A stretch of DNA of 64,000 bases from Albidovulum sp. bin36. GTDB lineage: Bacteria > Pseudomonadota > Alphaproteobacteria > Rhodobacterales > Rhodobacteraceae. The notes beneath the pieces were generated by a model, which was not told the origin of the DNA, searched no databases, and worked only from the letters and a program-made list of their open reading frames with translations. Each line of letters opens with the position of its first letter. The first letter of the stretch is position 1. This document shows positions 18,913 through 28,488 of this stretch, in pieces. The stretch spans positions 47,075 through 111,074 of the forward strand of contig MPMP01000004.1 in assembly GCA_002238565.1 (NCBI GenBank), read 5' to 3'. The position numbers were made by a program, and so were the translations under genes.

Positions 18913-19296
18913 TCAGGTCGCCACCCGCCTGCGGATCGTATTTGACCTAGGGCTAAGTTCGGGATCGATTTCGCGCAGCTCAAGCGACAGCGCCGTCGGT
19001 CGCGATTCGAGCGCCGGAGTCAAAAACGCTTGCGCGCGCTCGAAAATTGCTTGCGCGGCCCTCTTTTTCGCATCGGGCGGGCGCCCGCCGCGAATCCTGA
19101 CCGATATATCGACGAATCCGTTCCTGCCGTCGCCGTCGGCGATCGCCCAATGATCGCATTTGAAAGCTCGAACGCGAATGCCGGCAAGAGAAAAAATGCC
19201 GGTTCCGGCCGCTGAATCCCTGAGCGCCTCGCAAAATTCGCGGAAATCGATCTCGTCCTCCAGATTCGGCGAATACTCGATCTGGATATGGGGCAT
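18913..19296 (-). CDS. hpaF: 5-carboxymethyl-2-hydroxymuconate delta-isomerase
   Basis: This 127-aa protein belongs to the CHMI branch of the tautomerase superfamily. It begins MPHIQIEYSPNLED, so Pro1 after Met removal would be the general base, as in the family. Further matches are IRVRAFKCDHWAIADG and FVDISVRIRGGR. It isomerises the dehydrogenase product to the oxo form (5-oxo-pent-3-ene-1,2,5-tricarboxylate). It lies 8 bp after the aminotransferase stop and 2 bp before hpaE, consistent with one operon. Confidence 0.85.
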   Translation of the reverse strand: MPHIQIEYSPNLEDEIDFREFCEALRDSAAGTGIFSLAGIRVRAFKCDHWAIADGDGRNGFVDISVRIRGGRPPDAKKRAAQAIFERAQAFLTPALESRPTALSLELREIDPELSPRSNTIRRRVAT

Positions 19297-19304
19297 TCGC
19301 GTCC

Positions 19305-20681
19305 CTACCCCGCCCTTCCGGCGCCTTGGAGAGCGTCTTCCAAGCCGGCATCTATCGCGTCTACGATCGAATCGACGTCCCTTTCGGAAATAATCAAAGG
19401 CGGCGACATCAGGACAAATGCGCCCGAAATCCGCACCATGACCCCCGCCTTGTAGATGCTCTTGTGAATCCTGTCGACCGCGGCCGGATCGAGCGGCTCC
19501 TTGGTTTCGGGGTCGGAAACCAGCTCCAGCGCCGCCATCAAGCCTATTCCGCGCGCATCGCCAACTACTGAACCGTGCTTCGACTTGATCCGATGCAGGC
19601 CGTCGAGCAGCTGCCGGCCGCGCGCTTTGGCATTCCGGGCCACATTCAGCCTCTTGGTCTCATCCAGGCAGGCTACCGCCGCGGCCGCGCCGACCGGATG
19701 GCCCGAGTACGTATATCCGTGGCCGATAAACCCGGCTCCGGGCTCGCTGGACTCGAATGCGTCGGCGATCTTCGCCGAAAGCAGAGCGGCGCCGAAGGGG
19801 AAGTAGCCGTTCGTGATCGCCTTGGCGATCGTCATCATGTCCGGGCGAACGCCCCAAAGCCGCGACCCCGACCATTCGCCTGTGCGCCCGAACCCGGTAA
19901 TGACTTCGTCGGCTATGAGCAGGATGCCGTGCCTATCGCAGATGTCCCGGACCAGCGGCATGAAGTTTTCCGGCGGAACGATCACGCCGCCGGCGCCGAG
20001 CACCGGCTCCATGATAAACGCGGCGATCGTTTCGGCTCCCTGGAATTTGATCTCCTGATCCAGCATTTCCGCGCATTTTTCGGCCAGCAGCGAGCCGTCC
20101 GCGATGCCGAACGGGTTGCGATAGGCATGCGGAGCGGGAATATGGAAGCAGCCTGAAAGCATAGGTTCGTACGGCTGCCGGAAGCGCGGGTTGCCGTTTA
20201 CGCTGGCGCCGCCGAAATGCGTGCCGTGATAGCCCAGCTTGAGACTTATGAATTTCGTCCGGCCCGGCTCGCGTCGAATCTTGTGGTACTGCCTCGCCAG
20301 CCGCAATGCGGTTTCGACGCTGTCCGAGCCGCCCGACGTGAAGAAAGCGCGCTCCATTCCCTCGTCTCGAAAAAAATCCCTGATCATATAGGAAAGCTCG
20401 ATTATCTTGTCGTTCGTGCTCCCTCTGAAGGTCGAATAATAGGGAAGCGCGTCCAGCTGAGCCGCGATGGCCTTCTTTATGGGTTCGCAAGAAAATCCCA
20501 GATTGACATTCCAAAGCCCCGCAACGGCATCGATGACTTCGGTGCCGTCGAGATCCCGGATTCGAACGCCCGAGCCGCCCACGACAATGTAGGGCGGGTT
20601 TTTGATGCTGTCGGCCGGATGCCCCATCGGATGCCAAAGGAACCGGGCATTGTTTTCGCGCAGAAAATTGGAATCTTTCAT
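19305..20681 (-). CDS. Aminotransferase class III (omega-amino acid / amine : pyruvate type)
   Basis: The start is the Met at 20681, which has an excellent Shine-Dalgarno (AAAGGAGGATC); the track start at 20828 is too far upstream. The 458-aa protein is fold-type I PLP: FTSGGSDSVETALRLARQY, LKLGYHGTHFGG, LLIADEVITGFGRTGEW (PLP Asp), and the Schiff-base lysine in MMTIAKAITNGYFPFGA. It resembles omega-amino-acid--pyruvate and taurine/putrescine-type transaminases. As the first gene of the hpa operon it may deaminate an aromatic or other amine feeding the pathway. That role is inference. Confidence 0.85.
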   Translation of the reverse strand: MKDSNFLRENNARFLWHPMGHPADSIKNPPYIVVGGSGVRIRDLDGTEVIDAVAGLWNVNLGFSCEPIKKAIAAQLDALPYYSTFRGSTNDKIIELSYMIRDFFRDEGMERAFFTSGGSDSVETALRLARQYHKIRREPGRTKFISLKLGYHGTHFGGASVNGNPRFRQPYEPMLSGCFHIPAPHAYRNPFGIADGSLLAEKCAEMLDQEIKFQGAETIAAFIMEPVLGAGGVIVPPENFMPLVRDICDRHGILLIADEVITGFGRTGEWSGSRLWGVRPDMMTIAKAITNGYFPFGAALLSAKIADAFESSEPGAGFIGHGYTYSGHPVGAAAAVACLDETKRLNVARNAKARGRQLLDGLHRIKSKHGSVVGDARGIGLMAALELVSDPETKEPLDPAAVDRIHKSIYKAGVMVRISGAFVLMSPPLIISERDVDSIVDAIDAGLEDALQGAGRAG

Positions 20682-21347
20682 CCGTGATCCTCCTTTAGGA
20701 CCGCATCGGCAAATTCGCGGAGTTGTCTCGGCGCCGCCGTTTCGAGAATTCGATTTGCCGCGCGGCATGCATGAATGCATCCGACGACCCCGCTTAGTCA
20801 ATGCGCAATTCGCATTCGCCCGTAACATTTTTTGAAATCCGTCGCGGCGGGCGCGAGTCCGGATTTCCGGCTTTGCCGGGATTGGAACCCATCAGGCGGG
20901 CCTCGCGTCCGAGTTCAGGAGCCGCTTTCCGCATAGCGCTGGCGGCCTGGTCTCTCGACGCCAGCGTTCAGGGCAATCTCGAAATTGCTCGCCTCGGCAA
21001 ATCGCCTCGATAGATCGGCGAAAGTTTTTCAATAGCCGCGATCATGCCGCATAGAGATGCGGCATCCGGCACTAAATGCGGATTTTGCCGAACAAGCGCG
21101 GGGAAATCCGCGACTCCAAAGCGCGCGCGTATCAAGGGGAGGACGTGGCCAGCGTGCGCCTCCCAATAGTGAAGGCGGAAATCCTATCCGACCGGGATCA
21201 ACGAAAGGCGATCGGTGCGCATGTTCCGTCTCCCGGATGCTGCGACAGATCGCCGATGCCCTTTGTCATGCTCCGAATTTGCCTGTAGATTCGCGATTTC
21301 GACGCCAGCCCGCAGGAATTCAACGGAATTATGAGATTCGATCCGCC
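20682..21347. other. Divergent intergenic region, no gene recognised
   Basis: About 665 bp between the hpa operon start and the HEPN gene. The track ORF 21057 extends into it in frame, but its first 97 residues are Arg/Gly-rich and not protein-like. Should contain promoters for both sides. Confidence 0.4.
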
Positions 21348-22004
21348 ATGGAGGCAGCCATAAACGCCAAAAGCCTCAAGGACCTGCAGCGGCGGAATTC
21401 CGCAAGCTTTTCGCCCAACCTCGCCCTTAGGGTGCATCGCGCCATTAGCTGGGTGAAGAGAGCGGAGGCGTCGCAGGACGATCCCGACGCCGCTTTCATC
21501 TTCTACTGGATTGCTTTCAACGCGGTCTACGCCGGCGACAGCTTCGGCAGCAGTTCGAAAGGCGACATGTCCGAATTTTTCGCGAAGATCATAAGATTCG
21601 ACAAGGACAATGTAATTTACGATACGATTTGGACGAAATTTCCCGGGCCGATCAGGATACTGCTGCAAAACAAATACGTGTTTCAGGATTTCTGGAACCA
21701 TTACAACAAAAAGCCGGGATACGACGATTGGGAACGGAATTTCGATCGCGACAACAGCAGGATTCGAAAGGCGCTTCAGTACAGGAATTCAACGAAAATC
21801 CTCGAAAAGCTTTTCGCCCGCCTCTATGTGCTGCGCAACCAGCTTATCCATGGCGGAGCGACCTGGAACAGCTCCGCGAATCGCGACCAGGTCAGAGACG
21901 GCCACAGCATTATTGCGATGCTCGTCCCCTTGTTTATCGAGTTGATCATGGCGAATCCCGACTCGGAATGGGGAGGCGCCTTCTATCCGTACTTGCCCGA
22001 GTGA
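21348..22004 (+). CDS. HEPN-domain (Apea-like) protein
   Basis: The Met at 21348 (MEAAINAKSLKDLQRR) is taken as start, giving 218 aa; the track frame opens earlier at 21057 without convincing content. The helical protein contains RLYVLRNQLIHGGAT, an R-N-x3-H motif typical of HEPN RNases, preceded by an amphipathic helix. An N-terminal aromatic stretch reads AAFIFYWIAFNAVYAGDSFG. Proteins of this shape are annotated as Apea-like HEPN and are often toxins or effectors, but many are uncharacterised. No antitoxin-like partner is adjacent; the following gene is an ABC-binding protein. Confidence 0.65.
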   Translation: MEAAINAKSLKDLQRRNSASFSPNLALRVHRAISWVKRAEASQDDPDAAFIFYWIAFNAVYAGDSFGSSSKGDMSEFFAKIIRFDKDNVIYDTIWTKFPGPIRILLQNKYVFQDFWNHYNKKPGYDDWERNFDRDNSRIRKALQYRNSTKILEKLFARLYVLRNQLIHGGATWNSSANRDQVRDGHSIIAMLVPLFIELIMANPDSEWGGAFYPYLPE

Positions 22005-22131
22005 CCGGCCAATGGTCGCACGCGAGAACCGCGCGAATTTCCCGGCAATTGAACTTGCGGGCCAACGTGATAACTTGGCAGGCGAAAACTCGAACCTTCC
22101 GGCGCGAGCCGAAATGCAAAAGGAGCAACCA

Positions 22132-23187
22132 ATGGAATTGCGAAAAGCAGGAATCTTCTTCGCCGCGGTTTCGATGACGGCGACCGCGGCCGCCGAGGCG
22201 ACGGAATCGCTTAACGCCCTGGTGTGGTGCGACCATACGGACCCGGCGCTTATCGAGCCATTCGAGCGAGAGCACGATGTCCGGGTCAACCTCAAGGAAT
22301 ACGAGGGCACCGGCACCGCCCTGGCCATCGTCGACCAGTCCCGTCCCGGCGATTGGGACGTATTCGTCATCGACGGCGTCGACGTCCCGCGCGCGGTCGA
22401 CGCCGGGTTGCTTGCGCCGCTCCCCGCCGACGAGCTGCCGACCGAGAATCTGTTTCCGGAACTCGTCATGCCGGAGAACCATACCAGGGACGGCGTCACC
22501 TACGCGATTTCGGAGAAATTCGGCTACAACACGATTTCCTACAACCGCGACAATGTCGACCCGGCGGACATGACGGACATGTCGGTGATCTGGGGCGACA
22601 AGTACAGCGGCCGCATCGCCGTGTACGACTACTATTTGCCGATTATCGGCATGGTCGCACTGGGGCTAGGCATAAATACGGCCGAGATTTCCGCGTCCGA
22701 CCTGCCCGCGATCCGCGACAAGCTGTTCGAGATGAAGGACAATTCGAAACAGGTCGGCGAGGTTGTTTCGAGCCAGACCGCCATCGCGACCGGCGAGGTC
22801 GACGTGCTCGTAGGCGGCGGCGAATGGGTTACCGCGGGCCTGACGACCGAATTGCCGGAACTGGACTGGGTCGTTCCCGAGCAGGGCGGGGTCAGGTGGT
22901 CCCAGTCCATCGGCGTCTTCGCCGAGTCCGAAAAGAAGGAGCTGGCGCTTGAATTCGTCAAGTACATCCTGAGTCCCGAGGGCCAGGCGCGTCTGGCGAC
23001 CTCGTCCTGCTACTGGGCGATGCCTGCCAATATGGCCGCGGCCGAGCACTTGAGCGACGCGCAAAGAGCGGCTCTGCGCTGGAACAGCCAGCCGGACTAC
23101 CTGGCGAGATCCCAGCTGTACCCTGCGCCGGATATCGAGCTCGACGCCATGATGCAGGATGTCTGGACGGAGTTCCTCCAGCGCTAG
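22132..23187 (+). CDS. Polyamine-type ABC transporter substrate-binding protein (PotD-like)
   Basis: Start at 22132, with AAAAGGAGCAACC before the ATG, giving 351 aa and a short signal peptide (MELRKAGIFFAAVSMTATAAA). The mature protein has the PotD/PotF fold signature: LNALVWCDHTDPALIEPFEREHDV, DWDVFVIDGVDVPRAVDAGLL, TYAISEKFGYNTISYN and LALEFVKYILSPEGQARLATSS. It is the first gene of a four-gene importer operon. The ligand could be putrescine, spermidine or another small organic cation; I cannot choose. Confidence 0.87.
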   Translation: MELRKAGIFFAAVSMTATAAAEATESLNALVWCDHTDPALIEPFEREHDVRVNLKEYEGTGTALAIVDQSRPGDWDVFVIDGVDVPRAVDAGLLAPLPADELPTENLFPELVMPENHTRDGVTYAISEKFGYNTISYNRDNVDPADMTDMSVIWGDKYSGRIAVYDYYLPIIGMVALGLGINTAEISASDLPAIRDKLFEMKDNSKQVGEVVSSQTAIATGEVDVLVGGGEWVTAGLTTELPELDWVVPEQGGVRWSQSIGVFAESEKKELALEFVKYILSPEGQARLATSSCYWAMPANMAAAEHLSDAQRAALRWNSQPDYLARSQLYPAPDIELDAMMQDVWTEFLQR

Positions 23188-23220
23188 ACTAGCTGGACCG
23201 ACCAAGCCGCCGGAGAATTT

Positions 23221-24081
23221 ATGAGCGGAGGCGCGTGGACGCGAGAGCGCATTCTGGCTCTTGGATTCGTGCTTCCCGCTCTCGCCTGGACGCTTGTCTT
23301 CTTCGTAGCGCCGTTCGGCTTCATGGTCGCCATGAGCCTTTGGCGGCGAGCGGGAGCCGAGCTGGTTCGGGACTGGTCCCTGGTCAACTATCTTGGATTT
23401 CTCGCCAGGCCGCACTTTGTCGAGGGATTGCTCAATTCGATTGAAATCGCGGCGATCGTAACCGCCGCCTCGGTCGCCCTAGCCTATCCGCTCGCGTGGT
23501 TCATCGCCGCAAGAGTGCCGGCTGGATGGCAGCGAATTGCGCTGGCCCTGGCAATAGTTCCGTTTTGGACGTCGTACGTGGTTCGGTCCTACGCCTGGAC
23601 GCTCGTACTTTCCAACAAGGGCGTCGTCAACGAATGGCTGACTTCCGCGGGCCTGATTTCCGAACCGCTTCAGCTGTCGTCGACCCGCTTCGCCACGGTA
23701 ACGGGATTCGTGCATTTCTTCGTGATGCTTTCGACATTGACGATATTCGCGAATCTTAAGCAGCTATCGCCCAACTACGCCCGGGCGGCCGCGGATCTCG
23801 GAGCCGGAGGCTTCCAGACATTTCGGCTCGTCGTTCTGCCGCTGACGCTGCCCGGCATCATGGTCGGCGGCTTTCTGTCCTTCGCTCTGTGCCTGGGAGA
23901 CTATATCACGCCGCAGATACTCGGCGGCAACAATGAGCTGGTCCTGCCCCAGATCATCATGCTCCAGCTCGGCCGGCGAGCCGATTTCCCCATGGCTTCG
24001 GCGCTCTCGATCATTCTGATGCTAACCGTAACGCTCGCGTATCTGGCGTGCGCGCGATGGCTGAAGTTGGAGCGGGCATGA
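23221..24081 (+). CDS. ABC transporter permease (PotB-like)
   Basis: This 286-aa protein has about six membrane segments and the binding-protein-dependent transport EAA loop (YARAAADLGAGGFQTFRLVVLPLTLPGIM). The first segment is LGFVLPALAWTLVFFVAPFGFMVAMSLW. It begins 33 bp after the binding protein, and its TGA overlaps the ATG of the second permease. Forms the membrane channel with the next gene. Confidence 0.88.
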   Translation: MSGGAWTRERILALGFVLPALAWTLVFFVAPFGFMVAMSLWRRAGAELVRDWSLVNYLGFLARPHFVEGLLNSIEIAAIVTAASVALAYPLAWFIAARVPAGWQRIALALAIVPFWTSYVVRSYAWTLVLSNKGVVNEWLTSAGLISEPLQLSSTRFATVTGFVHFFVMLSTLTIFANLKQLSPNYARAAADLGAGGFQTFRLVVLPLTLPGIMVGGFLSFALCLGDYITPQILGGNNELVLPQIIMLQLGRRADFPMASALSIILMLTVTLAYLACARWLKLERA

Positions 24082-24869
24082 CATCGCGACGACTGGGAAA
24101 CTGGCTCGGCCTCGCTTACGCGCTGACCGTATTCGCTTTCATTTTCCTGCCCGTCGCGGTGCTGGTCCTGTACTCCTTCCAGGGCGGCCGGCTGCCCGTG
24201 CCGCCGTTCGACGGCCCGTCGCTGAAATGGTACGGCCAGATTTTCGCCGACAGGAAGCTGATGTCGGCTCTCGCGAATTCGCTGGGCGTCGCGGCGATAT
24301 CGTCGGCGGTCGCCTGCGTTCTCGGCTTCCTCGCAGCTCTCGGGCTGGCCAGGCAGCGGATTCCCGGCGCGGCATTGATGCGATCCGTCATAATTGCCCC
24401 TCTCACGGTTAGCTACCTGATAATCGGACTGGGGCTTCTCGCGTCGCTGAACGCTTCGGGCTTCCGGCCTTCGCTGCTCTCCGTAGGAATCGGGCACGCG
24501 GTCATCAATACGCCGCTTTGCTTTGCAATCATCTATAGCCAAACGGGCGCGCATCAGATAAATTTCGAACGGGCGGCAAGGGATTTGGGCGCGACCGAGC
24601 TGCGAGTACTCTGGCACGTGTCGGCGCCGGTGCTCGCCCCCGCGATCCTTGCGAGCTACTTTCTTTCCGTTACTTTTTCGTGGGATGAATTCATCATCGC
24701 GTTTCTCCTTTCCAGATTCGAGGTCACGCTTCCCGTTGAAATCTGGAGCCTGCTTCGCTCCGGCCTCAATCCAAAAACGAACGCCATCGGCTCGATCGTG
24801 TTTCTTTCGTCCGTGCTGCTGGTTTTCGCGCTCGAATTGCTCGTTTTCCGAAAGCGCGGGAACCCGTGA
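24078..24869 (+). CDS. ABC transporter permease (PotC-like)
   Basis: The start at 24078 (MTSRRLGNW) gives ATGA overlap with the previous stop and 263 aa; the track start at 24048 is less likely. Six membrane segments are visible, with EAA-type loop NFERAARDLGATELRVLWHVSAPVLAPAI. It is the second half of the heterodimeric channel. Its stop overlaps the GTG start of the ATPase gene. Confidence 0.88.
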   Translation: MTSRRLGNWLGLAYALTVFAFIFLPVAVLVLYSFQGGRLPVPPFDGPSLKWYGQIFADRKLMSALANSLGVAAISSAVACVLGFLAALGLARQRIPGAALMRSVIIAPLTVSYLIIGLGLLASLNASGFRPSLLSVGIGHAVINTPLCFAIIYSQTGAHQINFERAARDLGATELRVLWHVSAPVLAPAILASYFLSVTFSWDEFIIAFLLSRFEVTLPVEIWSLLRSGLNPKTNAIGSIVFLSSVLLVFALELLVFRKRGNP

Positions 24870-25933
24870 CTGCGGAGCTTTCGATTGTCGACGTAGGCCG
24901 GGATTTCGGCGGCCAGGCCGTTCTTCGCGACGTAACGCTGAAGGTCGCCGCTGGAAGCTACGCCGTGCTGCTCGGCCCGTCCGGCTGCGGGAAGACCACG
25001 CTGCTGCTAATTCTGGGAGGATTCCTCGATCCGACGAGGGGCCGGGTTCTGATCGGCGGCCGGGACGTTACGGGCATGGCGCCTGCCAGGCGTCCGACGA
25101 CGACCGTTTTTCAGGACTACGCCCTGTTTCCCCATATGAGCATATTGGAGAATGTCGGCTTCGGGCAGCGCATGCGCGGATTGTCGCGTCGCGAGCGAGA
25201 CGCGAAATCCCTGGAATTCCTCGACCTGGTCGGCTTGGCGGGCTCGGAACGGAAAAAGCCCCACGAGCTATCGGGCGGCCAGCGGCAGCGGGTTGCCCTG
25301 GCCCGCGCGCTCGCGGTCAACCCGGACGTGCTTTTGCTGGACGAGCCGCTCGGCGCGCTCGACCTGAATCTGCGCCGCCTCATGCAGGACGAACTGAAAT
25401 CGATTCAGCGCCGAATCGGCACGACGTTCGTGCACGTTACGCACGATCAGGAAGAAGCCATGGCGATCGCCGACGAAATTATCGTCATGGACAAGGGGAC
25501 GGTCATGGATTCCGGCCATCCCGACAAGGTCTACCTTCGACCGCGAAATCAATTCACGGCCGCATTCATGGGCGAGGCAAATTTTTTGAATGGACGCATG
25601 ACGGAAACCGGCTCCCGAGTTCAAGTCGAAACCGAATTCGGATCCCTTGAATTGCCGTCCGAAGCGTTCATCGGCGGCGATCGCGAAGCTGAAGTCCAAT
25701 TGTTTTTCAGGCCTGAAAGCATCCGCCTCGGCATGGCTCCGGCCGGCGCGCTTGCGCTTGGCGACGCAATTGTTGAAGACAGCGCCTTTCTCGGCACCCA
25801 CCGTCGATGCCTTTTTCGACTGAACGACAGCGAATCAACCTTGATAAAGGCTTGGTTCAGGCAGGGCGAGAGCGTGTCGGCGGGTCAAAGCCTCCCGATT
25901 TGGATAGGAATCGATAGCATACTCTGCTATTGA
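24866..25933 (+). CDS. ABC transporter ATP-binding protein (PotA-like)
   Basis: This 355-aa ATPase starts at GTG 24866, overlapping the permease TGA. It has Walker A GPSGCGKTT, signature LSGGQRQR, Walker B VLLLDEPLGALD and the H-loop VHVTHDQEEAM. A C-terminal TOBE-type regulatory domain follows (residues about 240-355, EANFLNGRMTETGS... and VQLFFRPESIRLG). This is the PotA/FbpC/CysA architecture. With the three genes upstream it forms a complete importer. Confidence 0.9.
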   Translation: MTAELSIVDVGRDFGGQAVLRDVTLKVAAGSYAVLLGPSGCGKTTLLLILGGFLDPTRGRVLIGGRDVTGMAPARRPTTTVFQDYALFPHMSILENVGFGQRMRGLSRRERDAKSLEFLDLVGLAGSERKKPHELSGGQRQRVALARALAVNPDVLLLDEPLGALDLNLRRLMQDELKSIQRRIGTTFVHVTHDQEEAMAIADEIIVMDKGTVMDSGHPDKVYLRPRNQFTAAFMGEANFLNGRMTETGSRVQVETEFGSLELPSEAFIGGDREAEVQLFFRPESIRLGMAPAGALALGDAIVEDSAFLGTHRRCLFRLNDSESTLIKAWFRQGESVSAGQSLPIWIGIDSILCY

Positions 25934-26740
25934 TCGCTTTCGTCCACTCCGCTTTCGTTCGCGTTTGAAGACGGGAGCACCGGCCGCCGCCGATTAAGAT
26001 CAACGGCATTGTTCCGTCGATCCTTCATGGCCTCCTATCAAGCCAATCGGTCATTGACGCATCCGCCCGGAAAAATCAAGAATTGGGAGCAACTTGCCAT
26101 GAATCCGCGAGGATTGGAGCATCGATTTCCCGGGCGGCGGCGTCAGACCGCGGCGCGAGGCTTCGAAGCCGGTCGGCTCGAAAGCTTTTGAAGACGCTTG
26201 AATTCGTCGCTTGGCTCCCTGTTCCTTTCGAGAAGCTTGGCAATCCGGTCGTCTCGATCGGCGAACTGCCTTGCGAGACCTGAATTGCTGCCGATCGGCC
26301 GGGCGGAAGCTTCCGCCGAAAGCGATGCCGGATCGGCCTCCGGAGCGGAATTGCCAAATGCGGTCACGGCGCATCTCGCATATGGCGTCGCCTGCATTCG
26401 CGACTAGCGTTGCCTTGCCATCGTCGCAACCGCACCGTTCTTCCGCTTGACGGGCACGTCCGCAAGATAGAATCAGCTCACCGCCCAAGGACCCGCTTCA
26501 ATCGGCGCCGGCCGGCTTCGGAACGGCAAGCGGCGCGAAAAGTGCTCCCGCCGCAGGCGCGTCCGCATCCGACTGGCTGCGCGGCTATAGTCTCTATTTC
26601 GCGAATTCGAAATTATTCGCTAAACTCGAATCCAGCAGGGTGCCCCAGAGCTCATCCTGTTCCGTCTTGCCTTTCAAATCGGCTTGCGCTCAACTCGATG
26701 CCGCAGGCCAAAGATGGCCGGCTTTTAGCGAGGATAAAGG
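25934..26740. other. Intergenic stretch, possible small ORF only
   Basis: About 800 bp between the ABC operon and the MBL-fold gene. A minus-strand frame at 26143..26397 (84 aa, containing ARQFADRDDRIAKLLERNREP) has fairly protein-like composition but no family match or clear ribosome-binding site. I do not call it. Confidence 0.35.
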
Positions 26741-27475
26741 ATGGAACGCATAGACGCCAAATCGTGGTATCGCAAGAAGGGCTTCGGCGACGGCATCACT
26801 CTGATTTACGAGCCGTTCATAAAGGAATTCTACCGCTGCAATATTTGGCACGTGCGAGGACGAGACCGCGACCTGCTGATCGACAGCGGCATGGGAGTCG
26901 TCAGTCTTAGGCAACACGTGCCGCTCGTAACCGAGAAGCCGTGCCTGGCAGTAGCCAGCCACACGCACTTCGACCACGTCGGAAGCCATCATGAATTCCC
27001 CGACCGCCTCGTACATCCCAGTGAGTCGGAGATTCTGGCCAAGCCTACCAGAGCCAAAACCCTGGCCGACCCCTACGTAACCGACGAAATTTTCGATGCG
27101 CTTCCGCCGGAGCCCTATTCCTCGATCGAATACAGCGTCGCTGGCGCGAGGGCGACGCGTCTCGTCGACGACGGAGACGTGATAGATCTAGGCGACAGGC
27201 ATTTTGAAGTCGTGCATACGCCGGGGCACTCGCCTGGCGGGATCGCTCTTTGGGAAGCGGCGACCGAAATTTTTTTCACGGGTGATATCGTCTACGACGG
27301 CCCTCTAATAGAAGACACCTACCACGCCGACCCGATCGACTATCGCAGATCAATGCGACGAGTCTACGAATTCCCGGCGCGGGTGGTTCATGGCGGGCAC
27401 TTTCCCAGCTTCACGGGCGAGCGACTTCGCGAAATCGTCGGCTTGTGGCTGGAGCAAAAGGAATTAGCGGGCTAG
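26741..27475 (+). CDS. MBL-fold metallo-hydrolase
   Basis: This 244-aa metallo-beta-lactamase-fold protein contains the metal motif SHTHFDHVGSHHEF (HxHxDH), the downstream metal His in VHTPGHSPGGIALW, the bridging Asp in FFTGDIVYDG, and a C-terminal His in VHGGHFPSF. It falls in the broad glyoxalase-II-like group of cytoplasmic hydrolases. There is no operon partner, so the substrate is unknown. It is preceded by GAGGATAAAGG. Confidence 0.85.
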   Translation: MERIDAKSWYRKKGFGDGITLIYEPFIKEFYRCNIWHVRGRDRDLLIDSGMGVVSLRQHVPLVTEKPCLAVASHTHFDHVGSHHEFPDRLVHPSESEILAKPTRAKTLADPYVTDEIFDALPPEPYSSIEYSVAGARATRLVDDGDVIDLGDRHFEVVHTPGHSPGGIALWEAATEIFFTGDIVYDGPLIEDTYHADPIDYRRSMRRVYEFPARVVHGGHFPSFTGERLREIVGLWLEQKELAG

Positions 27476-28488
27476 CGCGGTTTCGCAATCCGTAGTCTGT
27501 GAATAGCGTCCCGGCCCGGGGTTCATTGTCGGATCAATTTCATTCCTTGATAGGCTGCAGCCTTTAAATCCTACGGAAAAAACTCGGTGCGCCAGAATGC
27601 CCGACCCACCCCGCCGAGGAAGTCTGAACCTCGGAATCTGTCGGAATGTTTAATAAACCGGCTGCGCGCCTAGGCCTGTCGCAGGATTTCAACAACCCAA
27701 AAGTTGGTGGCGGCACTCGGTTGCAGCAGACTCGTCACCATCTTGATCGCGCCGGCCGGACAGGCGCCGGCATGAACAAGATGAACCGCGCACCGCCCGA
27801 ACCCGGAAAGAGGCGGGCAGATACTAGGAACTTGTCAATTGATCCAATTCCCATGCCGAACGCGCTGGCAGAAAGTAGATTTTGGCGGCCTTGAAGGCGC
27901 CGCATTCGGGTTTAGGCGAAAGGATGCGTATTCGGCGAACGGAGATCTGCTTTACATTGGCGGCGCCGTTCAGACCTGCCCGCAGTTTAGTCCCGGTCTC
28001 GTGTCCGAAGCCCCGAATGAATTACCGGTTAACCGTTGTTAAATCGAAGGCCGTCAAAGAACCTTTCTGCAGTGCAGCAGAAGGCTAAAAAAGGAGATGC
28101 GCTAATCGCGGCACCTGATCGAGAATTTTTTCGCGAAAAGGAGTTCCGGGAAATTTCGACGCACAACGAAACGACCGTCGTCAGGTTCCGATCCATAGTC
28201 GATCTCGAGGCGAGAGCGATCGCGTCGCGATGAAGACGGAATATTTGTCGGCGGAACTTGGCAATGGCGAGAAGAATTCCTTCCAATTCGCCACAACGAA
28301 TTCCGAGCGTCCCCGATGCTCCATCGTCAGCGAATACGCTATCGGCGGAGGCTAAATCCCGGCCATTCCTATTTCAATCGACTGCATATAGTATCTTCGT
28401 TGCGCGATCACTCAATTGCTGATAATGTCGGAATGCGCCGCCGGACCGACTCTATCGCGCGGTCATGAAATTCCTAGAGGGCCTGGAA
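27476..28488. other. Gene-poor stretch
   Basis: About 1 kb at the start of the accessory region. Short frames on both strands (for example 28036..28233 +) show no recognisable family. Possibly eroded genes. Confidence 0.35.
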
